From CAIVAT01 sp049317265 (GTDB taxonomy: Bacteria; Bacteroidota; Bacteroidia; Bacteroidales; FEN-979): a stretch of 64,000 bases of DNA. The notes beneath the pieces were generated by a model. The model was not told the DNA's origin and ran no database searches. It saw only the letters and a list, made by a program, of their open reading frames with translations. The DNA is taken from contig JBMOIP010000019.1 of NCBI GenBank assembly GCA_049317265.1, positions 1-64,000 of the forward strand. Direction: 5' to 3'. Below, one piece after another: positions 42,086 through 50,543 of this stretch (position 1 is the first letter of the stretch; the number at the start of each line of letters is the position of its first letter). The position numbers were made by a program, and so were the translations under genes.

Positions 42086-43615
42086 ATGAAAATCCTTACC
42101 ACTCAGCAGATCCGGCAGGCGGATGCCTATACCATTGCCAACGAGCCGATTGCAGACATCGACCTGATGGAACGTGCTGCCGGAGTGTGTTTTACCTGGC
42201 TGAAGGCACAAACCCCGGCTGGTCAGTTTATTAAGGTTTTCTGCGGTTCCGGGAACAACGGTGGCGATGGACTTGCGGTTTCAAGAATGTTGGTATCTGC
42301 CGGTTACCGTGTATCCGTGTTTGTTTTAGCCCCCCCGGAGAAAATGTCGGAAAGTTGCAGGGTGAATTTTGAAAGGATCAGCCAGTGCCATGATGAAGGA
42401 TTGATTGAATGCAGGCTGGTGACCGAACAAACTGCTTTACCGGCGATTGAAAAATCGGACATTGTAATTGATGCCATTTTTGGAAGCGGGCTTACCAGGG
42501 CTGCCGAAGGAATCGCTGCTGCTGCTATTTACCATATTAACAACTCCGGAGCGTTGGTTGTCTCAATTGATGTGCCATCCGGCCTCTATTGTGATGCAAC
42601 AACCCAGACTACACCTGTCCACCTTGTCATCTGTGCCGATCATACCCTGACTTTTGCGCCACCCAAACTGGCATTTTTCTTCCCCGAAAACGACCCGTTC
42701 GTTGGTGACTGGCATCTGCTGAATATCGGTCTCCACGAGGGTTTCATTGATGCGGAAAACACACAGAATTTCATGATGGAGGCCGGAGATATTGCCCCAC
42801 TCATCAGGAAACGCAACAGGTATGCTCATAAGGGTACTTTTGGCCATGCCCTGATCATTGCAGGCTCCGGGGGAAAGATGGGAGCTGCCGTTCTCTCTGC
42901 CACTTCGTGTCTTCGTTCGGGGCCGGGGCTTGTCACCATGAGGGTGCCTGCATCAGGCGTTACCATACTCCAGGGTGCGATTCCTGAAGCCATGTTGTCC
43001 ATTGATCCCGGTGAAAATCATTTTTCAGAGGCTCCCGACCTCACACCCTATTCGTCCATTGCCATTGGCCCCGGGATCGCGACCAATCCTGACACGGTCA
43101 ACGCGCTTAAAATCCTGATTCAACATGCAAAAAGCCCCATATTATTCGATGCTGATGCCATCAACATTCTTGCGGCGAATAAAACATGGCTGGGCTTTAT
43201 ACCCAAGGCTTGCATCTTCACACCCCATCCCAGGGAATTTGAGCGGCTCGCAGGGACAAGCAGCAACGACTTTGAACGCAACCGCATGCAGCGTGATTTT
43301 TCATTCAGGTATCAATGTTATGTGGTATTGAAAGGGGCTCATACTGCGATTACGACACCCGATGGACGTTGTTTTTTCAACACAACCGGAAATCCGGGGA
43401 TGGCCACCGGCGGAAGCGGTGATGTGCTCACCGGGATCCTTGCCGGGATCATGGCACAGGGTTATTCATCACTAGAATCCTGCCTTCTGGGAGTTTTCAT
43501 CCATGGGCTGGCAGGCGACATTGCATTGGAGGAACAAGGATTTGAGGCGCTGATCGCCGGAGACATTACAAAAAACATTGGAAAATCATTTCAGACTCTT
43601 TATGGAAAATTTTGA
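42086..43615 (+). CDS. nnr: Bifunctional NAD(P)H-hydrate epimerase/dehydratase
   Basis: 509 residues from ATG 42086 (MKILTTQQIRQADAYT). N-terminal epimerase (YjeF_N) with GSGNNGGDGLAVSRML and a following SIDVPSGL, then the ADP/ATP-dependent dehydratase (carbohydrate kinase fold) with HKGTFGHALIIAGSGGKMGAAVLSA and the ATP-binding NPGMATGGSGDVLTGILAGI. Repairs hydrated NADH and NADPH. Cytosolic. A TACCTTTA box at 42053-42060 may give a separate promoter. Overlaps the HD gene by 14 bases. Confidence 0.95.
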   Translation: MKILTTQQIRQADAYTIANEPIADIDLMERAAGVCFTWLKAQTPAGQFIKVFCGSGNNGGDGLAVSRMLVSAGYRVSVFVLAPPEKMSESCRVNFERISQCHDEGLIECRLVTEQTALPAIEKSDIVIDAIFGSGLTRAAEGIAAAAIYHINNSGALVVSIDVPSGLYCDATTQTTPVHLVICADHTLTFAPPKLAFFFPENDPFVGDWHLLNIGLHEGFIDAENTQNFMMEAGDIAPLIRKRNRYAHKGTFGHALIIAGSGGKMGAAVLSATSCLRSGPGLVTMRVPASGVTILQGAIPEAMLSIDPGENHFSEAPDLTPYSSIAIGPGIATNPDTVNALKILIQHAKSPILFDADAINILAANKTWLGFIPKACIFTPHPREFERLAGTSSNDFERNRMQRDFSFRYQCYVVLKGAHTAITTPDGRCFFNTTGNPGMATGGSGDVLTGILAGIMAQGYSSLESCLLGVFIHGLAGDIALEEQGFEALIAGDITKNIGKSFQTLYGKF

Positions 43616-44186
43616 AAAAGACCTCCTGGCCGGGATGGTCATCGCCCCTTATCTTCAGAAAGCCACTGCTTTACGCGGCGTAAAACGATATGTTGGCGGA
43701 AATCAGTTCCGGCATGCGTTTGCTACTTTTGCGATTCTGATCGACTACCACTATATGGATTCAGTGCTGCTGAAGGCCTCTGTGATCCATGATTTGCTTG
43801 AGGATGTCAAATGTGTTTCCTACGATGAGATCCGGGCGATCGACCGGGATGGACAGCAGGTACTTGAACTCGTGCTGGAGGTAACGCGCCAGAAGCCAGA
43901 GAGCAAGCAGGACTTCCTTAAACGGATATTAGAGGAGGGGTCTGACTTTGCAAAAGTATTGAAGTGTGCCGACCGCATCAGCAACCTCACCGATCTGCAT
44001 CCCGACATCTTCGACAAGGAGTACATTAAAAACATGATGGCCGACACCAAGAAGTGGGTCATTCCAATGGCCCGGCAGGTGAACCAGGATATGTTATTTG
44101 AACTGGAAGACCTGATCAAGCGCCGCGAAACAAATATGAAATACTCCTCTTCGATCTGGCCTTTAAAACGTAATGATAAAGGCTAA
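43602..44186 (+). CDS. HD-domain hydrolase
   Basis: 194 residues from ATG 43602 (MENFEKDLLAGMVIAP). The HD motif is visible as FRHAFATFAILIDYHYMDSVLLKASVIHDLLEDV, with a later CADRISNLTDLHPDI, as in RelA/SpoT-type hydrolases and other HD phosphohydrolases. Only the hydrolase part is present. It may degrade (p)ppGpp or a nucleotide; substrate unknown. The stop overlaps the stop of parE by four bases, converging. Confidence 0.85.
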   Translation: MENFEKDLLAGMVIAPYLQKATALRGVKRYVGGNQFRHAFATFAILIDYHYMDSVLLKASVIHDLLEDVKCVSYDEIRAIDRDGQQVLELVLEVTRQKPESKQDFLKRILEEGSDFAKVLKCADRISNLTDLHPDIFDKEYIKNMMADTKKWVIPMARQVNQDMLFELEDLIKRRETNMKYSSSIWPLKRNDKG

Positions 44187-46039
44187 GCGAACACTGCTTC
44201 TTCGAGAATATCAGCTTCCACCCTCAGATTATCAATGATAAAATTTTGCCGCTCCGGGGTGTTTTTTCCCATGTAAAAGGTAAGCACATCCAATACAGCC
44301 GACTCCTTGGTCAGGATGACCGGGTCGAGCCTGATGTCTTTGGCAATGAAATACTTAAACTCATCGGGAGAGATTTCTCCAAGCCCTTTAAACCTGGTAA
44401 TTTCGGGATTTACCCCGAGCTGGTCCATGGCTGCACGTTTCTCCTCCTCCGAGTAACAATAGATCGTTTTCTGTTTGTTCCTGACCCTGAACAGGGGTGT
44501 CTGCAGGATATAGAGGTGTCCGTTTCGTACCAGGTCGGGATAGAACTGCAGGAAGAAGGTCAGCAACAGCAGGCGGATATGCATCCCATCTACATCGGCA
44601 TCGGTGGCGACCACCACGTAGTTGTAACGCAGATTTTCGAGTCCCTCTTCCATGTTGAGGGCCGACTGTAACAGGTTAAACTCTTCGTTTTCATAAACCA
44701 CACGCTTGCTTAATCCGAAGCAGTTGAGCGGTTTTCCCTTGAGGCTGAAAACCGCCTGGGTATTTACATCGCGGGCCTTGGTAATGGAACCGCTGGCAGA
44801 ATCGCCCTCCGTTATAAATATGGAAGATTCATAACGCCGTTCATCATGGTTATTGTAATGAATCCGGCAGTCGCGCAGTTTCTTGTTATGAAGGCTGACC
44901 TTTTTAACACTCTCCTTGGCAATCTTTTTAATGTTAGCCCACTCCTTGCGCTCCTTTTCACTCTGCATGATCTTGCGGAGCAAGGCCTCTGCCACTTCGG
45001 TATTCATATGAAGGAAATTGTCAAGCTGTTTTTTGACAATGTCCATGATGTAGTTCCGGATGGTGATACCATCGGGCTCAACGTGGAGGGAGCCGAGTTT
45101 GGTTTTAGTCTGTGATTCAAACAAGGGATCCTGGACTTTCACACTTAGCGCCGCCACAAGAGATGCCTTGATATCATTGGTGTCGAAATCCTTTTTGTAA
45201 AATTCCCGGATCGTCTTCACCAGCGCCTCCCGAAATGCAGCCTGGTGTGTTCCGCCCTGGGTGGTATGTTGTCCGTTTACAAAGGAGTAGTACTCTTCCC
45301 CATACATCTCGCAATGGGTAAAGGCACACTCGAATTCTCCATCCCGCAAATGAATGATCGGGTAAAGCACCGGTGTATCGATGTAGCTGTTGAGGAGGTC
45401 GAGCAATCCGTTCTGGGCATGAAACCGCTCGCCGTTGAAGATGATGGTGAGTCCATTGTTGAGAAATACGTAATTCCACAACATTTTCTGCACGTATTCC
45501 GGAATGTAATGGTACTTCCCGAAAATATCCTCGTCGGGCACGAAGGTGATGATGGTCCCGGATCTTAGTTCAGAATCCTTTTCCGGATCATCCAATACCA
45601 CGACACCCCGGGTGAACTCTACAATATGGGTTCTGTTTTCGCGGATGGCCTGCACTTTGAACATGGAGGAGAGCGCGTTGACCGCCTTGGATCCCACGCC
45701 GTTCAGTCCTACTGCCTTTTTAAAAACAGACGAATCGTATTTGGCCCCGGTGTTGATTTTGGCAACACAGTCAACAACCTTTCCCAACGGAATCCCGCGG
45801 CCATAGTCACGCACACAAACCAGCTGGTCTTTGATGGTCACCTCGATGGTCTTGCCATATCCCATGACGAACTCGTCGATGGAATTATCGAGAATCTCCT
45901 TAATCATCACATAAATACCATCATCGGGCGAAGAGCCGTCACCCAGCTTGCCAATGTACATCCCGGGCCTGAGCCTGATGTGTTCGCACCACTCCAGCGA
46001 CTGTATGCTGTCTTCATTATATGCTACCTCTTTGCTCAT
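44183..46039 (-). CDS. parE: DNA topoisomerase IV subunit B
   Basis: 618 residues, the short Bacteroidota ParE form (GyrB here is longer). GHKL ATPase with DNSIDE, DYGRGIPLGKVVD and GLNGVGSKAVNALS, transducer domain, and the TOPRIM domain with ITEGDSASG and VATDADVDGMHIRLLLLTFF. Uses ATP to separate linked chromosomes with ParC, which is not nearby. A TATCTTTG -7 box lies 23 bases upstream. Confidence 0.93.
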   Translation of the reverse strand: MSKEVAYNEDSIQSLEWCEHIRLRPGMYIGKLGDGSSPDDGIYVMIKEILDNSIDEFVMGYGKTIEVTIKDQLVCVRDYGRGIPLGKVVDCVAKINTGAKYDSSVFKKAVGLNGVGSKAVNALSSMFKVQAIRENRTHIVEFTRGVVVLDDPEKDSELRSGTIITFVPDEDIFGKYHYIPEYVQKMLWNYVFLNNGLTIIFNGERFHAQNGLLDLLNSYIDTPVLYPIIHLRDGEFECAFTHCEMYGEEYYSFVNGQHTTQGGTHQAAFREALVKTIREFYKKDFDTNDIKASLVAALSVKVQDPLFESQTKTKLGSLHVEPDGITIRNYIMDIVKKQLDNFLHMNTEVAEALLRKIMQSEKERKEWANIKKIAKESVKKVSLHNKKLRDCRIHYNNHDERRYESSIFITEGDSASGSITKARDVNTQAVFSLKGKPLNCFGLSKRVVYENEEFNLLQSALNMEEGLENLRYNYVVVATDADVDGMHIRLLLLTFFLQFYPDLVRNGHLYILQTPLFRVRNKQKTIYCYSEEEKRAAMDQLGVNPEITRFKGLGEISPDEFKYFIAKDIRLDPVILTKESAVLDVLTFYMGKNTPERQNFIIDNLRVEADILEEAVFA

Positions 46040-46062
46040 TCAGTTGGATATGATTTCCGCGG

Positions 46063-46070
46063 CAAAGATA
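46063..46070 (-). promoter_or_regulatory. Promoter -7 box of parE
   Basis: TATCTTTG on the minus strand, exact consensus, 23 bases before the ATG. Confidence 0.55.
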
Positions 46071-46184
46071 ACGGAAACGCCTGTCAACGCTCTATTAATC
46101 CATATTTTTTTTCAATTAAGTTATGCACAATTCCCGGGGAATGCGTTACTTTGCACTCTGTTAAAAAGTTAACTACACAAACTC

Positions 46185-46964
46185 ATGGCACTGGTATTAA
46201 AAGAACTGAAAGAACACATCGGGTGGATCACCCTGAATCACGATGCTAAGCGGAATGCCCTCAGCATCGCACTGCTCACTGAACTGTTGCAGGCATTGAA
46301 ATCGTTGAAAGAAGAGAAGGCAAGGGTGATCATCATCCGGGCAAACCATGGGATGAAGGTCTGGTCCTCAGGTTTTTTCATCGATGAGCTTCCCCGCGAC
46401 GGAAGTGATCCGCTGGCGTATGACAACCCGTTGCAAAAGGTGATCCGCGCCATCCAGGGAACTCCGGTTCCAGTGATTGCCATGGCTGAAGGAAGCATCT
46501 GGGGAGGAGCATGCAACATTGCCTTTGTATGCGACATGGTGATCGGGACAAAAGACACCTGCCTCGCCATCACCCCTGCAAAAATCGGGGTTCCTTATAA
46601 CACCTCGGGTATTTTACAATTCCTCGACATCATCGGTTCCCATATCGTTAAGGAGATGTTCTTCACTGCCGAGCCGATCTCAGCTTTAAAAGCCCTGGAA
46701 CTCGGAATCATTAACCACATGGTTGATGCCGGTGACCTGGAGAACTTCACCATCAGGCTTGCCAACAAGATCATCGCCAACTCACCGCTCAGCATACAGG
46801 TCATCAAGGAGCAGCTGAACATCCTGGGAAATGCCCTTCCGATGACCCCGCAAACGTTTGAACACATCGACATGCTTCGTCGTATTGCCGGAACCAGCGA
46901 CGATTACCTGGAGGGGATCAAAGCGTTTTATGAGAAGAGGAAGCCGGAGTTTAAGGGAGAGTGA
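46185..46964 (+). CDS. scpB: Methylmalonyl-CoA decarboxylase-like crotonase
   Basis: 259 residues of the enoyl-CoA hydratase fold. Blocks match the YgfG/ScpB type: DAKRNALS, VWSSGFFIDELP, DPLAYDNPLQKVIRAIQ, EGSIWGGACNIAF, IGVPYNTSGI, HIVKEMFFTAEPI and FYEKRKPEFKG at the end. YgfG decarboxylates methylmalonyl-CoA to propionyl-CoA. The expected neighbours (methylmalonyl-CoA mutase, propionyl-CoA:succinate CoA transferase) are not here, so the pathway is inferred. A 7-of-8 -7 box (TTACTTTG) precedes it. Confidence 0.85.
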   Translation: MALVLKELKEHIGWITLNHDAKRNALSIALLTELLQALKSLKEEKARVIIIRANHGMKVWSSGFFIDELPRDGSDPLAYDNPLQKVIRAIQGTPVPVIAMAEGSIWGGACNIAFVCDMVIGTKDTCLAITPAKIGVPYNTSGILQFLDIIGSHIVKEMFFTAEPISALKALELGIINHMVDAGDLENFTIRLANKIIANSPLSIQVIKEQLNILGNALPMTPQTFEHIDMLRRIAGTSDDYLEGIKAFYEKRKPEFKGE

Positions 46965-46966
46965 CG

Positions 46967-47022
46967 AATATTGAATATTGAATATTGAACAACGAATTTT
47001 GAAGTTTGAACTTTGAGGTTTG
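46967..47022. repeat. Eight tandem 7-bp units of GAATATT type
   Basis: GAATATT three times, then GAACAAC, GAATTTT, GAAGTTT, GAACTTT, GAGGTTT, each 7 bp without gaps. It follows the stop of the crotonase gene by two bases. The same GAATATT unit recurs at 60819-60853. Confidence 0.9.
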
Positions 47023-47047
47023 GGAGGGGTGAGATAAACTGGGGCGA

Positions 47048-47434
47048 TCAGAGCAGTCCGGCGTTTTTCAGAATTTCGAAAAGTTTGGGTTGGGTTTGTG
47101 CATAATCAACTAGTACAGCCAGGATGCGCTGATCCTGTTTTTTAAGCGGGGCCAGCGATAGTTTCCGGTCCCAGAAAGCGAAACCGAAAATGCTGATCAT
47201 CATGGTTGTGAAGATGCCAACGATCGCCCACAGGAAATTAAACAACTGGTCGAACCGTTTATCCATTGCCTCAAAACGAGTATTCATCTCCGTTTTGACA
47301 GATTCGATTTTTTGCTCTGTCCTGACAATCCGGTCACGGTCATCCAGGGTAAATGGGATATCCTTCGTTTCTGCCAAACCAACCATTGGCAATACGAGGA
47401 TGATAAACATGATAATTTTCTGAATTGTTTTCAT
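47048..47434 (-). CDS. Small membrane-anchored coiled-coil protein
   Basis: 128 residues. Signal peptide to GLAETK, a coiled segment (about 30-60: DRIVRTEQKIESVKTEMNTR) and one membrane helix (about 68-88: FLWAIVGIFTTMMISIFGFAFW), then a basic tail. The layout is common in small Bacteroidota proteins of unknown function. Has its own promoter box and a hairpin in its leader. Confidence 0.7.
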   Translation of the reverse strand: MKTIQKIIMFIILVLPMVGLAETKDIPFTLDDRDRIVRTEQKIESVKTEMNTRFEAMDKRFDQLFNFLWAIVGIFTTMMISIFGFAFWDRKLSLAPLKKQDQRILAVLVDYAQTQPKLFEILKNAGLL

Positions 47435-47444
47435 TTTTTCCTTT

Positions 47445-47466
47445 GATTAAGTTTTTATGCTTAATC
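47445..47466 (-). promoter_or_regulatory. Hairpin in the leader of the small membrane protein gene
   Basis: GATTAAG (47445-47451) and CTTAATC (47460-47466) form a 7-bp stem with an 8-base loop, starting 10 bases upstream of the ATG at 47434. The -7 box lies just beyond, so it is in the leader RNA. Confidence 0.45.
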
Positions 47467-47478
47467 GGTATTGCCATG

Positions 47479-47486
47479 CAAAGGTA
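47479..47486 (-). promoter_or_regulatory. Promoter -7 box of the small membrane protein gene
   Basis: TACCTTTG on the minus strand, exact consensus. Gives a leader of about 38 bases holding the hairpin. Confidence 0.5.
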
Positions 47487-47537
47487 ACACGGAAAATAAC
47501 AAAATGTTCATAACCTTTTTAAAAGTGATTCAGCTTC

Positions 47538-48815
47538 CTACATTTTTTTCATTTCACTCACGAACAACCTGATATCAGTTGGAGTGAGCAGAAAGTCGCG
47601 CAATTTCAACTTCGTCATCCTTGAGAAAAGGAGAAATTGATAAAGGGTCAGGCAGGTATAGGAGATAGTGGCAGATATCCCGGCGCCTGCAATGCCATAC
47701 CTGGGAATAAGCAGTAAACCAAGTCCGACAGTAAATACCAGCCCGATGGCGGAACTGATGGCATTCTGATACGGTTTGTTAATGGCCGAGAAGAAACCGC
47801 TGAAAATCATGGAAACACTAAGTACGACAACACCGGGTGCCAGGGATGCAATCACCAGCTTGACTTCGCCGAAATCAGCGGTAAACAACCCCACGAATAC
47901 AAACTTTGGAATGGCCAGCACCAGCAGAATAGCTGCCGTGGTTACAATCCAGGATATTTTCGCAAGGGTGAGGGTGAGTTTCACACTGTAATCGTAATCC
48001 ATTTCGTTGGCGAGTCTTGAATACTGAACTGTGGCGATGCTGCGGCTGATCAGCCAGACGCCCTCGGCTAGCTGCATTCCGAGCGAAAGAACCCCCACCG
48101 CCCCGCGTCCGATGTAGAAGTCGACAAACTTCAGGCTCAGCCGGTAATTCATTGCCTGGAAAATATTGGCCACCTGGACATAGGTGCCAAACCGCAGGAT
48201 CTCCATAACCAACTCTTTCATGCCGGTAAGCGGTACCCTTTTAAAAGAAGGATACAAAATGATCAGCCCCAGCAGTAGTGAGAGTGAGTAAGAGATCAGC
48301 ACCGTATAGTAATAGGCCATCACCTCGAAACTGTGCAGACCGAACAGCATGAAAAGCAGGATAATAAAGAGAACCACAGCCTGCAGCAGGCTGAGGATAT
48401 TGAAGGATTTCACCTGCTCAAGGCCAAGCAGCAGCATGCAATTTGCCGAGGCAATCGACATTACGAGAGCAAGGATGAGTACCGGAACAAAATAACCTGC
48501 CGGGATGATCTCAACAATGGGGAACATCTGGCCCAGGAACTGTAATATACAGGCAGTCAACACTGTAATAACAAACGACCAGGCATAGGCAGGGATTATC
48601 AATTTAAAAATACCTGTCCGGGGAGTCATATAGATCAGTGCGCCTCCAGCCACAAAGTTGGTAAACAGCTGAATGATGGCCACAGAAAAGATCATCAGGC
48701 TGATGGTTCCGACCTTTTCGGCACCCAGGTAATGGGCGTTGAGTGTCCAGGTTGAAAATGCTATGATTGCAGTAATAACCCGGGTTCCGATAGTTCCAAG
48801 GATCTTCTTAAGCAT
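47538..48815 (-). CDS. Polysaccharide flippase (Wzx/MATE-like)
   Basis: 425 residues with about 12 membrane helices and the start of Wzx-type flippases (MLKKILGTIGTRVITAIIAFSTWTLNAHYLGAEKVG). Moves lipid-linked oligosaccharides across the inner membrane. It overlaps the upstream formyltransferase-like gene by eight bases, and a GT4 glycosyltransferase follows in the same unit, so a small envelope sugar locus. Confidence 0.85.
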   Translation of the reverse strand: MLKKILGTIGTRVITAIIAFSTWTLNAHYLGAEKVGTISLMIFSVAIIQLFTNFVAGGALIYMTPRTGIFKLIIPAYAWSFVITVLTACILQFLGQMFPIVEIIPAGYFVPVLILALVMSIASANCMLLLGLEQVKSFNILSLLQAVVLFIILLFMLFGLHSFEVMAYYYTVLISYSLSLLLGLIILYPSFKRVPLTGMKELVMEILRFGTYVQVANIFQAMNYRLSLKFVDFYIGRGAVGVLSLGMQLAEGVWLISRSIATVQYSRLANEMDYDYSVKLTLTLAKISWIVTTAAILLVLAIPKFVFVGLFTADFGEVKLVIASLAPGVVVLSVSMIFSGFFSAINKPYQNAISSAIGLVFTVGLGLLLIPRYGIAGAGISATISYTCLTLYQFLLFSRMTKLKLRDFLLTPTDIRLFVSEMKKM

Positions 48816-50526
48816 GGTCCGGCTCCTTTCCCTTAAATTTTGAGAGGAACTGGTTTTGGAAAAAATAGCGGTTCATTCCATATGTCTTCCCGTCGATCAG
48901 GGTGACATCCCCCACCCCGGAGATGGTATGTAATCCGCTGCTATACCTGCTTCCTTTCACCGGCTCAATATAACGAACGGTTTCTTCAGCAAAGTGGTCG
49001 GGGGTAAGCGTAATCACCCTGTTAATGGCAATCCTGCCTCCATAGGTAACCGAACAATCCTGCGCAGGACGGTAGAGCAGGTTGTCATGAAGAAAAGGTG
49101 TGCCGGCAGGCCGGGCCGAACGGATGTCGGTTTTCACGGGATTGAGCCGGTGCGGCCTGAATTCGCCAGATAAATCACCAGAATGGTATAAAAAAAAATG
49201 GGTATTGGAGTATTGCCGGCTGGTGAAGAACAACCACCACAATCCCTGGTGGAAAAACATAGTTGGATCCACGGCCCGGATGCCATCGAGCAAAACACGC
49301 TCTTCAACAAACCGGCCAGACGGCATCTCCCTGCGGTACAGGGTTATTTTTGAGGACTGGTGCGATTCCGGAACACAATAGATATTCTTATCGCACTCAA
49401 AAACAAATGGATACGACAAATGATGAAGCGTGTTAATCCCGCCGGCGGAAGGAGGTAAAATTTTTGGATGAGGATCCCAGATAATTTCGCTTATACCCGC
49501 CTTCAGCGTGCCAAAACTAAAATTTTCAACCAGGATGTGCGTCCCGTCATCTGCCACAAATCCTGAAGGATCGGCGAGATAGCCGGTATGGTTTAAAGGT
49601 GGAAGCCACTGCACATCTTCCTCCTGAATCTCTTGCACAGAAAATGCCACTTCATGCAGCGGTTTCATCAGCACTCCCACATTCCAGATTTCAGGGGTAA
49701 TATATTCACGATAATAGAATTTAAGCCTGTTCTTAATCAATAAAAGCAGAAACAGGGTCATCCTGCAGTTCCCGGGAACCTTGAATATGGATGCTTGTGT
49801 GGGAGTTGCATTTGTTTCTTGCAGCAAACCTTCATCAAACCCTTGCAAGAGTTTGAATGAGTAATCATCCGCAACCAGGGCAGGCCACAACGACGAAACG
49901 GTTAGCAGTTGCTGAATGTTTCCTTTGTAGGAGTGCATGATGGTTTTCAGAAATCCCTTGTAAAGGATGATCCCTCCATCCAGTTTTTCCGTTAACCGCT
50001 GGAGGATGGCCCCGCTCACCGGGTCGCCCCTGAAAATTTCCCAGAAACCGGCCGGACCGCCCCGGTAAATCATCTCATCGTCATGATGAAACGACCACAC
50101 CCCAAACCGGGCTGCGTTTAAAATCTCTCCCCGGATTATGTTAAACCCAAACCGGAGGATAAAATCAAGCCGTTGTTCCCTGATGATGGTGAGGTCAGTT
50201 TCATTGAAATATTCAGAATAACCCTTCTGCACAACCCTAACCGCTATAGCTTTGACACCGTTCAGCTTTTGATCCATATCAACCGGTTTTTTAGCTTCCG
50301 GTTTAAAAATCCGGTTTTCAAGGAAGGTATAGAGAAATTTGCTCCACCTCCTTTTCAGGATGCGGCTGAAGAACGGTGGAGTGTGAACAGGTCGGTCATC
50401 CACGATAAGGAGTGTGAGTTTATGCCCGTGACGATTAAGCTCCGCGATAGCATCCGCCTGCCATTGCTGAAATACAGTACCGTTGCACAGTAAGCCAAAG
50501 CGCAGACCTGAAGATCTTTCTACCAT
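48808..50526 (-). CDS. Formyltransferase-like domain fused to a GINT1-type propeller domain
   Basis: 572 residues from ATG 50526 (MVERSSGLRFGLLCNGTVF); a TTG at 50547 would give an overlap with the next gene's TGA. N-terminal 1-220 is a formyltransferase fold (WQADAIAEL..., then FILRFGFNIIRGEILNAARFGVWSFHHDDEMIYRGGPAGFWEI with the His-Asp pair), used for example for formylation of sugar nucleotides. The C-terminal half (about 300-570) is rich in Trp/Tyr/Gly blades (GYLADPSGFVADDGTHILVENFSFG, LSYPFVFECDKNIYCVPESHQSS) of the beta-propeller part of glucosamine inositolphosphorylceramide transferase-like proteins. Probably modifies a surface sugar. Substrate unknown. Confidence 0.8.
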   Translation of the reverse strand: MVERSSGLRFGLLCNGTVFQQWQADAIAELNRHGHKLTLLIVDDRPVHTPPFFSRILKRRWSKFLYTFLENRIFKPEAKKPVDMDQKLNGVKAIAVRVVQKGYSEYFNETDLTIIREQRLDFILRFGFNIIRGEILNAARFGVWSFHHDDEMIYRGGPAGFWEIFRGDPVSGAILQRLTEKLDGGIILYKGFLKTIMHSYKGNIQQLLTVSSLWPALVADDYSFKLLQGFDEGLLQETNATPTQASIFKVPGNCRMTLFLLLLIKNRLKFYYREYITPEIWNVGVLMKPLHEVAFSVQEIQEEDVQWLPPLNHTGYLADPSGFVADDGTHILVENFSFGTLKAGISEIIWDPHPKILPPSAGGINTLHHLSYPFVFECDKNIYCVPESHQSSKITLYRREMPSGRFVEERVLLDGIRAVDPTMFFHQGLWWLFFTSRQYSNTHFFLYHSGDLSGEFRPHRLNPVKTDIRSARPAGTPFLHDNLLYRPAQDCSVTYGGRIAINRVITLTPDHFAEETVRYIEPVKGSRYSSGLHTISGVGDVTLIDGKTYGMNRYFFQNQFLSKFKGKEPDHA

Positions 50527-50543
50527 TGTTTTAGACCCATGAT

